From: Maniola hyperantus
Taxonomy: Eukaryota; Arthropoda; Insecta; Lepidoptera; Nymphalidae
Assembly: GCF_902806685.2 (NCBI RefSeq)
Contig: NC_048560.1
Coordinates: 1,776,492-1,840,491, forward strand
DNA: 64,000 nucleotides
Direction: 5' to 3'
Shown: in pieces, positions 1 through 10,402 of the stretch
Numbering within the stretch: the stretch's first letter is position 1
Layout of the letters: each line of letters begins with the position of its first letter
Translations under genes and position numbers: made by a program
The notes under the pieces: model-generated
The model's database searches: none
What the model was told of the DNA's origin: nothing
The model's input: only the letters and a program-made list of their open reading frames with translations

Positions 1-2
1 CA

Positions 3-134
3 GTTGCTGGTGCTTCGTTACTTATATCTCTAGTTGAGATAACTGGTGTTATTATCGCTTGGAAACTCTTCAATTCTTTGAGAGAGGTGGAACATTATAT
101 AACGGAGAGAAAAGAGGGTGAAACTGAGTGCTAA
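3..134 (+). CDS. Last coding exon of a tetraspanin-like membrane protein (partial)
   Basis: An open frame runs from the window edge to a TAA at 132-134 and encodes the last 43 residues. It starts VAGASLLISLVEITGVIIAW, a hydrophobic segment with an acidic residue in the middle (Val-Glu-Ile), followed by a short polar tail (KLFNSLREVEHYI, then a Lys/Glu-rich end in Cys). A final membrane helix with an embedded Glu and a short cytoplasmic tail is the usual ending of insect tetraspanins, four-helix organisers of membrane microdomains. The large extracellular loop with its CCG motif would lie upstream and is not visible, so the family call is an inference. It could be another multi-pass protein. 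Bases 1-3 (CAG) could be a splice acceptor, so the exon may start at 4. A long repeat-poor 3' region follows, which supports a real gene end. Confidence 0.55.
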   Translation, partial: VAGASLLISLVEITGVIIAWKLFNSLREVEHYITERKEGETEC

Positions 135-1255
135 ATAAAGGTGAAGATAAAGGTAAAAGATAAACAGATTTTATTTGATGGGTTTGAAATAAACTGCCAT
201 AGTTTTCGTATTTAGCGCGGTCCCATCTTATAGATTGCTTCGTTATCGGTGAGATTGCAGACGAAATTGTCGTTGAATAAAAATTTGGTTGTTAAAATCA
301 TGTTAGATGCATATTGTGTGGTATTTTGCAATAGTTTAGTATAGTACTATTGAACAATCGATTGTATGCTCGACTCAACGGTTGAATGGTTTATATTTGA
401 CTCATTGAATCTATTGTAAGTTGTATTGCCAAGCGTGCGAACTCTCCCATTTTCTAACATTTTTTTGAACTGTGATTTTTTTATTCAATACCTACCTCAA
501 GTTTAACAGATAATAATATTTAAAGTTCATTATAAAGTTGTTTTCCAGCATGCGAGGAATTCTAATTATAATACTTGTTATTAAATGACGTCATTATTGA
601 TTCAATATGGCCGACAACAAGCGCCGTTTAACATAGCATTATTGCTAAATAATTGCACAAGCAATTATTAATAGATAATAGCTGTTGAACAACTAGGTAT
701 AATATTCATTAGTAATAATAGTTAATTTTTCAATTCTCTATCTTTTTTTTTCTGGGGAGAAGTTCTTTTTTAATTAATTTTGAGTCGGCTTACAATTAAT
801 TTGGTGCTTTATTTTTGTTATCTTTAGCGCCTTTAGCCAAATTTTACCACCGATTGCCGTAAGTTAACACGCCTACACGTGCGCATTAAATAATCGATTT
901 TAAGTGTAAAGCAATAAGAGTTATATTGCCTTAATATGTAGGTTACAGCGATTTCCCGCCACGACACGAAGTCGAAGCCTGAACAATTTTCATAGTCCTT
1001 AGAAAGTTTTTTTACTTTTTCATGGCATTATAATATTTTTTATATTACTTCGGGAATAAAATTCGTTTCCTTTTAAGAAGGAAGTATGGAAAATTTTATT
1101 CTTTTTTATAATTAAGTTTAGTTTCAGAACATTCCAAAATATTCCATTTTTTTTTAAACTAATTAACGCGTTACCATTCGTGTCATTTTATTATAATTTT
1201 ATTTTATGCGTGTATATTTTGCTGTTTTGATAATTATATTTAAATTAAGTGGTAT

Positions 1256-1422
1256 ATTGGGGCCGATTCTCTTGTACACAATCTCTAAACTAAACTAAAT
1301 TAACAGGTCTAAATCTAGTGCTATCCTTTTCCGCAAGCAACATTATGAAAGGGATAGCAATAGATTTAGACGTGCCATTTTAGTTTAGTTTAGAGATTGT
1401 GTACAAAGGAATTAGCCCTATT
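1256..1422. mobile_element. MITE-1, palindromic, copy 1
   Basis: The two halves are inverted copies: GTACACAATCTCTAAACTAA on the left and its complement near 1381-1405 on the right, joined by a short loop around CGCAAGCAACATT. Further copies are at 36909-37080 (opposite orientation) and 61813-61960. It lies in the probable tetraspanin 3' UTR and would fold as a hairpin in the transcript. Confidence 0.8.
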
Positions 1423-3288
1423 ATCTCAAATACTTTATTTACAATTTACGTTTAAGTTTTGAAGAATCTAATTTTTTATATTTTAGCTATTAGAAATAAG
1501 AGTTGGGTAACAATCGAAATTCAGTATTTATATAGGTAGTTTATATTATTGTGTTTTATTCAAGCATAGAAATTATGAACAGTCAACAATATTTCTGAGC
1601 GCAGACTAAAAATTCTGACTTCGAGTTATGACAGCTAAATAATATTGAATTGACAGATTTCGATGTAATTTTGGCAGCTATTCGCCACACCCAGGTCAAA
1701 GATCTTATCATTTAACGCTTAAGAATCGTCTTAATCATTAATTTCCTCCTTTGTCCATGAATCATTACCTGAACTGACTGACTCATTTGTAACTCAATTG
1801 TAGAATGTCTCATGACCTCGAATGATGCCCCCCTCTCCTACCACATGTTTTGTTGTTTCGTTGAGGATCATTGCGTAACTTTGAATGGTTACAACTTACA
1901 ACCTTAAGGTTGTAGTAGGTACCACAATACTATGAGAAAAATTTGACCTCGGCACTATTAGATATAGGCCCCTAATTCGATTTCACTTTACAATTTGACC
2001 TATGCGTGAACCGTGGCTTTGTCTGAGATTGGTAGCGTCAATTTTTGCTTTTGTGTGTTTTACTTTATTTACATTTTCATTAGATAATGTAAAAAAGAAG
2101 TAGACACGTTAGTGAAGGCTTAAAAGTTAAAACTACCTTCTGCATTTGGGTCACATTTGTAGAGCGCTATATGTTCTACTCTCGTGCATTTGGTATCTTC
2201 TGTCTTACTCTTAAACAAGAACGTATTTTATACGCCATGTAATATGAACGTAACATATCTGTAGTATAGTAAATAGTAATGCCATTGCTTAACGTAAAAA
2301 GATACCTACGCTCAAATTTTTCATTCATAAATACCTACTTAATACATTTTTAATCTCGCTATGTAAACTATTTATAATACTCTTTTTTAATGACATTTTG
2401 TATTTTCATATTATTTTTATATTATTTTACCTATGTTTCTTATAATTCATCTACAATAAGTACATTTATTTGTAAACCTATGGTAATCTAATAGTATTTG
2501 TTTAAAGATAATTTTTATTTTATGTAAGTATTATACAATTAAATGAAACTTTAGATTTGTCTCAAGTGGCACAAAAATGAACGGACAGACATAGTAGCTC
2601 ACTTAATATGTAGAGACATGTTTGTTTACCATATTTTGTGTCGCAATAGTTTGCGTAAAGCCTTCTAAGAGGACTATCGATGGCATAGGTGGGTGCTTAC
2701 GACATACCGTTTCGACATTTTTAAAAATGTAGGCCAGCCAGGTGTTTTAAATTTTAATAGATTTGCGAAATACTATACAAAATGTGTACCGTGCCATCTG
2801 TTTAGTATGTTTTTGTATGTCATTGTAATTTGTAGGTTGTATTTTGGGTGCCTTTCGAACTATTGCCCATTAAATGTTGCGAGTAAGTAATTTATTGCAA
2901 AAAAATTTAAAAAATACAAAAATAAAGCTGAGTAGCGATCCAATGAATGTATATACATTAACTGGGTTGCGAAAGAATTTATAAAGTTTTTATAAAATAA
3001 GTGAAACTGCCGTACACTATATTATAAAAACAATATTTTAGCGTATAAAACTATATTATTATAAAATGATCTATTATTATTTAATTAGAAGTACAATATT
3101 ATATTCCCAATATCTCCTTCTATTATATAATTTTAATGTAAATTTATTATTATAAGTGAATGAAGAATGATTTCCGTCCTTTTTTTGTTACGCCATATTG
3201 TTTACAATTAAAAAATAGAATTCTGTATATGTAACTGTTATTCACATGCCAAAGAAATGTGTACAAATGTAACGCATTCATTTACCTG

Positions 3289-3298
3289 AATAAATAAA
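3289..3298 (+). terminator. Tandem poly(A) signals
   Basis: Two overlapping AATAAA hexamers (3289-3294 and 3293-3298) are followed about 30 bases later by a GT/T-rich tract, the usual layout of a cleavage and polyadenylation site. It is the last strong signal before repeat-rich DNA begins. Confidence 0.5.
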
Positions 3299-3620
3299 AT
3301 AAAAATATATTATGAAAATAAATGAAACTGTTTTTTTTTGCATGCAAAAAAATATTATTATCTATCCATAGAATAGATTAGGATATATTACACCACTGAT
3401 TTAGATTATATTCACAAGTTATTTTTATACGATAATAATTATTTGATATTATAAAAAATAATCATAAGTTGGAACTAGTCTTAAGTCGTTCATATAATTA
3501 TTACGTAGTAAGAGAATAATAAATTTTATTGAATCTCATTAATCCTTTTATTTACCTACTCACCTAGTTATTATTTATTTGTTTCTTTATTGAAAAAAGA
3601 AATAAGATTTTCACTATACA

Positions 3621-3783
3621 AAGTCCCGCAAATTGCTATTGCGCTGGAACCATGTCTCATTAACATCGAAATGACGTCATTTTGGCGTCAGCCGAAATAA
3701 AAATATACCATCAGCTCGAAACTTCAGTCTAGTGCTGACGTCACTAAAATGGCGGCCACGCGCATTAGTAATTTGCCGGACTT
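3621..3783. mobile_element. MITE-2, copy 1
   Basis: An element of about 163 bp has terminal inverted repeats AAGTCCCGCAAATTGC and GCAATTTGCCGGACTT. Its interior has two GACGTCA-like motifs. Copies at 5215-5374 and 21796-21954 share ends and interior. Flanking TATA-like bases suggest an AT-rich target, but no clear duplication is seen here. Confidence 0.8.
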
Positions 3784-4324
3784 ATACCTATTATTTATTT
3801 ATTTATTTTAATTCCAAATAAGCTGAATTACATTATCATATCGCTGCTGAGTTATAAATATTTGCACTACCTATATTTTTATTATTATTAAAATCAAAAA
3901 TCAAATGAAAAAAATAGTTAAGTTGGTAGGTATACTATAAGGAACTACTAAGTTCAAAATACAAGAGGTCGTTGATTTTCCTAAAATAGTTCAAAGACCT
4001 ACTCGCTTCCTAATCAATCATTCCCGGGTTTGATTTTCATTTGAATAGTTTTAAGTAATCGAGCTTATCCAGAGTAGGTAGGTACTTACCTTCCTGACCT
4101 TTTGGTAGTGAAAAAACAAATAAATCTTGTAACCTTCACGCGCGGTTGAAGAACATCTTTGACGTTGTGGTAGATAATAATATTAGGATTAAATAAATTA
4201 AGTATTTTATTAATTTTGTACCTAAATAAAATCTATGATACCAACTACTTATGAGTACTCACGCGCCATTTTAACTCTATGGGTCAACTGTCATAATGTC
4301 AAAAGTACGCTAGGTCGCTTTCGT
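3784..4324. other. No recognised feature
   Basis: AT-rich sequence with short ATTT/TTTA runs. No coding or repeat signature is recognised. Confidence 0.5.
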
Positions 4325-4430
4325 AAAACCTGTATCAGTCATTATTACAATCTCAATTGTTGTGATTGGCTGAATTTGTGCGAGCGTCAACCAATTAGAG
4401 GTAATTGCGAGCGTGACATTGTAGCTGTCA
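4325..4430. repeat. MITE-9, copy 1
   Basis: Similar to 15991-16135: both run from AAAACCTG to GACATTGTAGCTGTCA, with TGATTGGCTGAATTTGTG and ACCAATYAGAG inside as inverted parts. A short non-autonomous element is likely; its class is unknown. Confidence 0.6.
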
Positions 4431-4436
4431 TTGTAG

Positions 4437-4497
4437 AGGACACCCGTGCTCTGTAGTGAGCCGGTGATGGGTTTATCATGAGAGTGATGATGATGAA
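4437..4497 (+). mobile_element. SINE-2 3' fragment
   Basis: Carries CCCGTGCTCTGTAGTGAGCC, then a GGTGATGGG segment and a GATGATGATG tail, as at the 3' end of the full SINE-2 copy at 46817-47124. Confidence 0.75.
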
Positions 4498-4519
4498 TAT
4501 TTGTTTGAAATGTGTACAA

Positions 4520-4704
4520 CATTTTAATTTTTTTGTGATGTACCTAACCACAAATTCACGGGTTTTGGATTTATTCTTTTACTTGTGCTCTAAGACCTAC
4601 CTACCTACCAAAGTTCATGATTCTAGGGCAACGGGAAGTACCCTGTAGGTTTATTGACACGACAGACAGGCAGACAGTCAGACAGACAAAAAAGTGATTC
4701 TATA
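4520..4704 (+). repeat. FP-N right-half fragment
   Basis: Matches the right half of FP-N (compare 37630-38070): AACCACAAATTCACGG, GGGAAGTACCCTGTAGG, a GACA-rich run and AAGTGATTCTATAAG. It is joined directly to a SINE-2 piece at 4706. Confidence 0.75.
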
Positions 4705-4705
4705 A

Positions 4706-4851
4706 GAACTGCATGCCTGAGAGTTCTCCATAATGTTCTCAAAGGTGTGTGAAGTCTACTAAAATGGCCAGCGTGGTAGACTAGGGCCAATCCCTTCTCA
4801 TTTTGAGAGGAAAACCGTGCTCTGCAGATAGCCGGCGATGGGTTGACCATG
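4706..4851 (+). mobile_element. SINE-2 3' body fragment
   Basis: Starts at GCATGCCTGAGAGTTCTCC and continues through the GCCAGCGTGGTAGAC block to GCCGGCGATGGGTTGACCAT. The tRNA-like head is absent. Confidence 0.8.
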
Positions 4852-5029
4852 AAGCAGCAGAGCTCATAGTTTGATATTATGGGTGCCCCATTGAAGTTGC
4901 AAAAAGCCTTCCACTAGTGAAATCTTGTTAAAATAAGAAGTTACGTAACCCTATAACTAGATTTTATTAAAACTACAACGTTTTGCCGCAAGAAAACCCG
5001 ATTTCCCGGGCAAAGAGCAAGAGGGTAGG

Positions 5030-5120
5030 TATATAAAAAGAGAAGCGGGCGCAACTAGTTTAGTACACAAGAGGGAGGACTAAATAAACACATAAAAACT
5101 AGTAGAAAGAGTAAAAACCG
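5030..5120 (+). promoter_or_regulatory. TATA-box-bearing stretch, possible LTR remnant
   Basis: A strong TATATAAAAAG (5030-5040) is followed by a GC-rich stretch with ACTAGTTTAG about 25-30 bases downstream and AATAAA near 5084. A TATA box with a nearby poly(A) signal is typical of LTR U3-R regions, but no TG/CA ends or target duplication could be defined. Tentative. Confidence 0.25.
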
Positions 5121-5214
5121 AGAGGTTTACTGTGCGGGTCACTACGGAATCTTAAATGGATATAACTTTAATGTAGAGCTACTGGAAGTGGCAGGAAAAC
5201 TTGATTTTGTGTAT

Positions 5215-5374
5215 AAGTTCCGCAAATTGCTATTGCGCTGGAACCATGTCTCATTAACATCGAAATGACGCCATACTTACGTCAGCTGAAATAAAAATAT
5301 ACCATCAGATCGAAACTTAAGTCTAGTGGCATCACTAAAATGGTGGCCACGCGTATTAGCAATTTGCGGGACTT
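5215..5374. mobile_element. MITE-2, copy 2
   Basis: Same ends and interior as the copy at 3621, with TATA on the right flank and GTAT on the left. One substitution changes CCCGC to TCCGC in the left terminus. Confidence 0.8.
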
Positions 5375-5387
5375 ATACCATATTATC

Positions 5388-5455
5388 ACTACCTGAAAGT
5401 GTGTTTGTTTGTTGCACATTTCTCCTCAAATCACGCCGCAACGGAGCAGCCAAGC
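5388..5455 (+). mobile_element. Hel-A fragment
   Basis: GAAAGTGTGTTTGTTTGTTG and a CACGCCGCAACGGAGCA segment match the 5' third of Hel-A. The rest is missing. Confidence 0.6.
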
Positions 5456-5635
5456 GAAAATAGGTTGTCTTACTAAAGATAGATAGAAAGTAGGATTTTT
5501 TTACTTATCAGTATAATTATGTAGATTGATTTAATTAGTTTTAGGTTTATTGTAGCGTTCGTTGTAGTGTTGTGATCAAAAAAAGTTTTCTTTCTTTCAA
5601 AAAGTTCATAATACTTATACCTACTTTGCCACATC

Positions 5636-6170
5636 CAATCCAATCCAATCCATCAGCCTGTTTGCGTCCACTGCTGGACATAGACCTTTCTAAGAGCGCG
5701 CCACCAAACACGGTCCTCCGCTTTTCTCATCCATCCGCTCCCCACCAGGTCAGGTCATCGGTCCAGCGGGCGGGTGGGTCGTCCCACACTGCGCTTATGG
5801 AGACCGCGTACCGGACGCAGTCTCCATTCCGGAACACGTCTGCCCCATCGGCCGTCGGTTCTGCGACAGACATGACCTGCCCATTGGCACTTCAGCCCGC
5901 TAATCCTTTGAGCTATGTCAGTCGCTTTTGTTCTTCTGCGAATTTCCTCGTTCCGGATTTTATCCCTGAGCTCGCTCCATAGCGCGCTAAGCGACTTTTA
6001 GTTTGTGGACGAGGCCAACTGTCAGTGTCCACGTTTCCGCTCCATACGTCATCACAGGTAGGACACACTCGTTGAAGACCTTAGTTTTAAGGCTTTGCGG
6101 TATCGACGATGCCACATCCAGCTGGTTCTTATTCCGCGAGATGACCCACATCCATAGAGTTATGTCGTTT
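5636..6170 (-). pseudogene. RTE-2 LINE 3' end, broken reverse-transcriptase ORF
   Basis: On the minus strand the translation contains LKTKVFNECVLPVMTYGAET and then WTLTVGLVHKLKVA, a conserved block at the C-terminal side of RTE-type endonuclease-reverse transcriptases of Lepidoptera. A stop follows at RAMER and several frameshifts separate the later blocks (IRNEEIRRRT, QWAGHVCRRTDGRWG, WRPR-like, VQQWTQTG). The end is a TTGGA microsatellite (5636-5655), as expected for an RTE 3' tail. A dead 5'-truncated copy; the sibling at 43174-43359 is better preserved. Confidence 0.75.
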
Positions 6171-6516
6171 AGCCAAAGGCGGGTAAATAAAGATAAACAA
6201 AGTAAGTGTGTATTGTGTTTCACACATTTCGCGTTGCGTTGCCTCACAAAGGGACACGGTTGTAAGTACTCATGGCATTTATCTTTACGTAACTATGAAA
6301 AACTCGACCGAAAAGGAAATTCAAAACACTATTTTATTTTTCTTTAGTCAGCCTTTTATCTCTTGACTATCTTATTCCTATTTCCTAATACTTCGTCAGC
6401 GTTAAGGCGAAATGGGATCGGAAAAGTCTGGGCCGCCCGACCGCAAAACTGTTGCACACTTTTTATAAATATTGAAATTTCTATGTGCTCTGTTACCATA
6501 AAATGATACCGTAATC
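6171..6516. other. No recognised feature
   Basis: Unique-looking sequence between the RTE-2 relic and the target duplication of hAT-1. Confidence 0.4.
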
Positions 6517-6524
6517 CCTTAGTG

Positions 6525-6921
6525 CAGTGTTTCCCATTTGCCGGGTCGCGACCCGGTACCGGACCATCAAAATAAAATCCCGGGTCACAACATTGTTTTA
6601 AAAATATTACCAACTATCGATAATATTACTATCAATAAATGTGTATTATTTTACCCAATGGAACCAGCCCCCCAATTGTGTAAGAAAAACGTATTCATTG
6701 TTATCGTCATCGTCAACACATTCTGCCCTTTGATTGGCTGTGAAAAAATGTAAATAGCGAATCAACCAATCAAAGGGCAGAATTTTTTGACGATTACGAC
6801 AACGATGAATACGTTTTTCTTACACAATCGGGGCTGCTGGGGTCTAAAAGTGTTAAGTGGGTCACGAAGAGGCAATGTAAAAATTACCGGGCCATGGCAG
6901 AACAATGTTTGGGAAACACTG
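6525..6921. mobile_element. hAT-1, non-autonomous hAT element
   Basis: Terminal inverted repeats CAGTGTTTCCCA and TGGGAAACACTG bound a 397-bp element flanked by a perfect 8-bp duplication CCTTAGTG (6517-6524 and 6922-6929). An 8-bp duplication and CAGTG ends are diagnostic of the hAT superfamily. A self-complementary GGTCGCGACC lies just inside the left end. It has no transposase ORF. MITE-6 is nested inside. Confidence 0.9.
6669..6833. mobile_element. MITE-6, palindromic, copy 1 (nested in hAT-1)
   Basis: Inverted halves CCCAATTGTGTAAGAAAAAC and GTTTTTCTTACACAATCGGG each include a CCAATCAAAGGGCAGA-type block; the whole is a near-complete palindrome. A sibling is at 20470-20637. It sits inside the hAT-1 interior, so it is younger than that copy. 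Confidence 0.85.
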
Positions 6922-6952
6922 CCTTAGTGTATTAAACGTTGAACGTACTTAA

Positions 6953-8227
6953 CCCATTAGAGGTCAAATGAAAAGTACAAATATTTTTTTGGAACCATCT
7001 TTATTTATGTATTAATACAGATCGAAGAAACATAAAATCAAAGAAAAAAATTATGAAAACATAGTTTTCAGCAAATTACAGGGGTGTACAGTGTACACAA
7101 ATGGGTACACTGACCGTTTAAGTATGAAAATTTTCGAAACATGCTTTTTCGACACAAAGTGTTTTTAGGCACTTGTTACATTGCCAGCGCACTCTTGAAT
7201 GACACACTGCAGCGGTTTTACAATTTTGGTGGGATAGTGTCCAATTCCATCTTGAGGCAGACCTGGAACCACTGATGCAGACTGGCGCAATTTTCTTTGT
7301 TCACCTTGGCGTAGATAAACGCGAGTTGATCCATGGGAGCATTATTAGTTATTACATGTAAACGCCAGGAATTAGCAATAACCATGTCCAACATATATGT
7401 AAATAGCACCCACCACCACTTTTTACCATGAACAGCAATTCTATATAGCGAGATGGACTGATCCAGTTCATCAACCCACCCATATTTTTATTATAATTTT
7501 AGAACAATCGTGGTATCGCCACGTCGCGCGTCGGTCGCTTTACTGGATACCATCGCTTGACAGAACCTAGTGGTTCAATGCTATCGTAGTTGGTTGCCAT
7601 TATCTGGATAGTTCCAGGCACGTCATGCGGTATGAACGACGACACCATATCCTCATCGGCCCCTTCTTCTTCATCAGTCACTTGGATCAGGTGGTATGAT
7701 AGCCATATCAAACGCATCAGCGTCGGTATCACGCAAAATGGCGTCAACAGCCTCTTCAAGTTCTTTGTAGTTGTTTCGACCCAAAAATATTTGTTGTTTG
7801 CTCATTGTTAAGACTCTGAAGAAAAAAAAAAATTTACTTATGGATGTTGTCATTGTACACAATCGAGTACAGCAACATGTATATGGCTATGGTTTTGTTA
7901 TAAGTATAGCTATTTGATTAGAATGTTCTTTAAAACATACGTTGACATGTATTGTATTGTAATTGAATGTGAAAACCAATTATTATACAGTAATTATTAT
8001 AATATTTCCAAAATTATTCACTTACCTGCATAGTACTCCCGTGACACAACTTCGACTGAGATTTTTCTTTAAAAACAATCATACTAATCACATATTATTT
8101 ATCTGTAGCTTTGAACACTATTGTTATGAAATAAAATATCAAGAATAATTCCGTCAATTGTTTGAAATATAAAACCCACACTTAATAATATGGCTGTACA
8201 CAATTGAGTACAGTGACTTCTAATGGG
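6953..8227 (-). mobile_element. piggyBac-like element, internally deleted
   Basis: The element of 1275 bp is bounded by TTAA at 6949-6952 and 8228-8231, the fixed piggyBac target duplication, and by inverted ends CCCATTAGAGGTCA and TGACTTCTAATGGG. A broken transposase ORF lies on the minus strand. Internal GTACACAATTGAGTACAGTG near the right end resembles TGTACACAAATGGGTACACTG at 7089-7111, which suggests subterminal repeats. The transposase core is missing, so the copy would depend on an enzyme made elsewhere. Confidence 0.9.
7130..7805 (-). pseudogene. piggyBac transposase remnant, both ends kept and core deleted
   Basis: Reading leftward from ATG at 7805, the N-terminus MSKQQIFLGRNNYKELEEAV continues in frame until a shift near 7675, then an acidic stretch (DEEEGADEDMVSS) and IQIMATNYDSIEPLGSVKRW. 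At about 7500 the frame jumps straight to YNKNMGG and, after a one-base loss, DELDQSISLYRIAVHGKKWW, then WVLFTYMLDMVIANSWRLHV. The GG.D..DQ and KKWWWVLFTYMLD blocks belong to the C-terminal side of piggyBac transposases, so roughly the central half, with most of the catalytic acidic residues, is deleted. After a stop at 7218 another frame shows RWQCNKCLKTLCVEKACF, matching the Cys-rich C-terminal domain. A pseudogene with at least three frame breaks and one large deletion. Confidence 0.85.
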
Positions 8228-8231
8228 TTAA

Positions 8232-8875
8232 ATACGAAATTTTATCGAAATTGGTTTTAGATCAATCGAATAAAACTGGTTTTTCTCCTAATGGTCGTGT
8301 AAAAGATGCGTATTTTGGGGAAACTGCGATTTTTTTGTATCGAGCCAAAATTATTGTGAGTGTAAACAGCTCTCGTAATTCATTAAAAAATATTTTTAAC
8401 TTTTATAATATTAAAAATAAATAAACAAATTTGTAGTTTTTGAGCCCAAAACTTGATTCTTTGAACATTCAAAATGTGTCTCAAGACTGCTTTTGGGACG
8501 CATCATATATCGCCTTAATTTATGTTTTTTAATCTCCTTAAAATTTCTCAATGAACCCCTAGGGTACTCAACGGTTTGGGCCGTGTATTGTCTGGCAGTC
8601 AGTCAGTTACGCTACTGTTTTATATTATGTAAGTAGGTATTTTGAACAACAGACGATCAATACGAACCTAACGTTAATTAACTGAACGATTTAGTTGATG
8701 ACTTCGAGGTGAACCACGCACACGACTAACATCTCTAATTGAAAGTAATTAGAACTATAATTGCTTGCGATTATTCTATATGTCGAACTTGATACTTGGG
8801 ATGTAATCTAATGTTTTGCTTAGATTAAATTATCTTGAATTAAATGGAAATGACTATAAAAATGTTTAACCAACT
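8232..8875. other. No recognised feature
   Basis: AT-rich sequence without a repeat or coding signature that I recognise. Confidence 0.5.
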
Positions 8876-8960
8876 TATAGCAAGAAAAGACTCTACCAGC
8901 AGTTCGGAAAGCAGATTCTACTGAGAAGAGCCGACAAGAAACTTAGCAGACACTCTTATC
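8876..8960 (+). repeat. LINE-J-like 3' UTR fragment
   Basis: Contains a diverged form of the ACCAGCAGTTCGGAA ... GAGAAGAGCCGACAAGAAAC block, related in opposite orientation to 27027-27178. Confidence 0.5.
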
Positions 8961-8969
8961 AAAAGGCTA

Positions 8970-9040
8970 AATCCATACTAATATTATAAATGCGTAAATG
9001 TGTCTGTCTGCTAGCTTTTCTAGGCTTCTTTCTGTATCTG
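8970..9040 (+). mobile_element. Hel-B 5' end fragment
   Basis: TCCATACTAATATTATAAAT, then GTGTCTGTCTGCTAGCTTTT, as at the 5' end of complete Hel-B copies. The remainder is absent. Confidence 0.65.
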
Positions 9041-9261
9041 AAGTTTATTAAAGAGGCATTATGTATGCAGGGTATAGGAAAATTATTGTACTACCGCGTG
9101 TTCTCGCCAGTGGTCAGTGTGAGTCATGGATTTGCAATTTGAAAATGTAGGTATGATTCGATGATTCATTCTAAACATGTAAGGAACGGTAAAGAAAGTT
9201 GTGTTGAAACATAAACCTGATTATTTTCCCACCTTACATCCGGAAACTTGTTATATTGCCT

Positions 9262-9496
9262 TTTTTATTCAGATACAAGTTAGCCCTTGACTGCAATCTC
9301 ACCTGGTGGTAAGTGATGATGCAGTCTAAGATAATAGCGGGGTATGGCAGTTTTTATTAAACCCATACCCTTTTGGTTTCTATACGGTATTTTATATATA
9401 TTTTGGTATCGTACCGGCACCACAGAATAAATAATAGTACTAACGTACCGGCACGCTAAATCGCTTGGCGGCACAGCTTTGCCAGTTGGGTGGTAA
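9262..9496 (-). mobile_element. SINE-1 3' part
   Basis: Complement of the SINE-1 body: tail complement TTCAGATACAAGTTAGCCC, then TGCAATCTCACCTGGTGGTA, then the CGGCACGCTAAATCGCTTGG block. The tRNA-like head is absent. An internal insertion of about 55 bp near 9390-9445 contains AT-rich sequence and a duplicated CGTACCGGCAC. Confidence 0.8.
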
Positions 9497-9534
9497 CGTA
9501 CATTGATTTTATGTTTTGTTGAGAAAATTATAAT

Positions 9535-10402
9535 AGGGTCTTGGACTGTTCACCTTAGTAATAAAATTACGTGACTTTTTGTATAGCGTTTATGGGGGCT
9601 AGAATTCATTATTAAAGAGAATAATTAAAAAAAAACATGATTTATATTCATTCCAAAAAAAATTAATTAATTATTAACGTCACGCTGTACAGAAAGCGAT
9701 TAATGACGTCACAAGGCGTAAACGACAAATATTTTTAAATTTTTTAACATAAAAAATATTTTCCCGCAGAAATTAGGTACCTACAGTTTACTTTATTTTT
9801 ATGTTAAAAAATTGTCGTTTACGGATTGTGACGTGATTATACTCAGTACAACGTGACGTTCAGGTTAAAAATAAATAAATTAATCATGATTTTCTAAATT
9901 ATTCTCTTTAATAATGAATTCTAGCCCCATAAACTACCGCTACACAAAAAACCGGCCAAGTGCGACACAGGCTCGCGCAATGAGGGTTCCGTACCACAGT
10001 CGTATTTTTTCGACATTTTGCACAATGATTCAAAAACTATGATGCATAAAAATAAATAAAAATCTGTTTTAGAATCTACAGGTGAAGACCTTTCATATGA
10101 TACCCCACTTGATATAGTCACTCACTTCAAAAGTTGAAAATACTAATTATTAGTTCATGACCACAATTTAATTTTTTTTGTGTGATCTAACCCTAAATTC
10201 ACGGTTTTCAGATTTTTCCCCAAATGTCAGCTATAAGATCTACCTACATCTACATTCATGATTCTAGGTCAACGGGAAGTACCCTGTAGGTTTCTTGATA
10301 GACAGACAGACAACAAAGTGATCCTATAAGGGTTCCGTTTTTCCTTTTGAGGTACGGAACAATAAAAATCACTTTATTTTATTACTACAGTCCAAGACCC
10401 TA
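9535..10402. mobile_element. MITE-3, copy 1, interrupted by FP-N
   Basis: Ends AGGGTCTTGGACTGT and ACAGTCCAAGACCCTA are inverted copies. Subterminal arms GGGGCTAGAATTCATTATTA and TAATAATGAATTCTAGCCCC are also inverted. An FP-N element is inserted in the right arm at 9946-10369; removing it restores the arm up to TAATAAAAT. Related copies are at 18715-19007 and 32866-33190. Confidence 0.85.
9946..10369 (+). repeat. FP-N, nested in MITE-3
   Basis: Starts at ACCGGCCAAGTGCGA and ends at TTGAGGTACGGAAC, with the internal landmarks of the family (ATGATACCCCACTTGATATAG, ACGGGAAGTACCCTGTAGG, GACA run). A-rich sequence abuts both edges. Confidence 0.85.

Larger units (their letters stand above)
135..3325 (+). 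other. Probable 3' UTR of the tetraspanin-like gene
   Basis: This AT-rich stretch has no long ORF and, apart from one MITE at 1256-1422, no recognised repeat, in contrast to the rest of the window. It ends at overlapping AATAAA hexamers (3289-3298) followed by a T-rich run near 3330, and an earlier AATAAA lies at 2921-2926. A Pumilio-type TGTATATA site is at 2948-2955. Some of it could be intergenic if the earlier signal or one near the stop codon is used. Confidence 0.45.

Noticed and set aside
1..3. Splice acceptor at CAG
   Set aside because: It cannot be decided, because no upstream sequence is available; the coding frame is open through it.
7590..7811. A 73-residue plus-strand frame
   Set aside because: It is antisense to the piggyBac transposase remnant.
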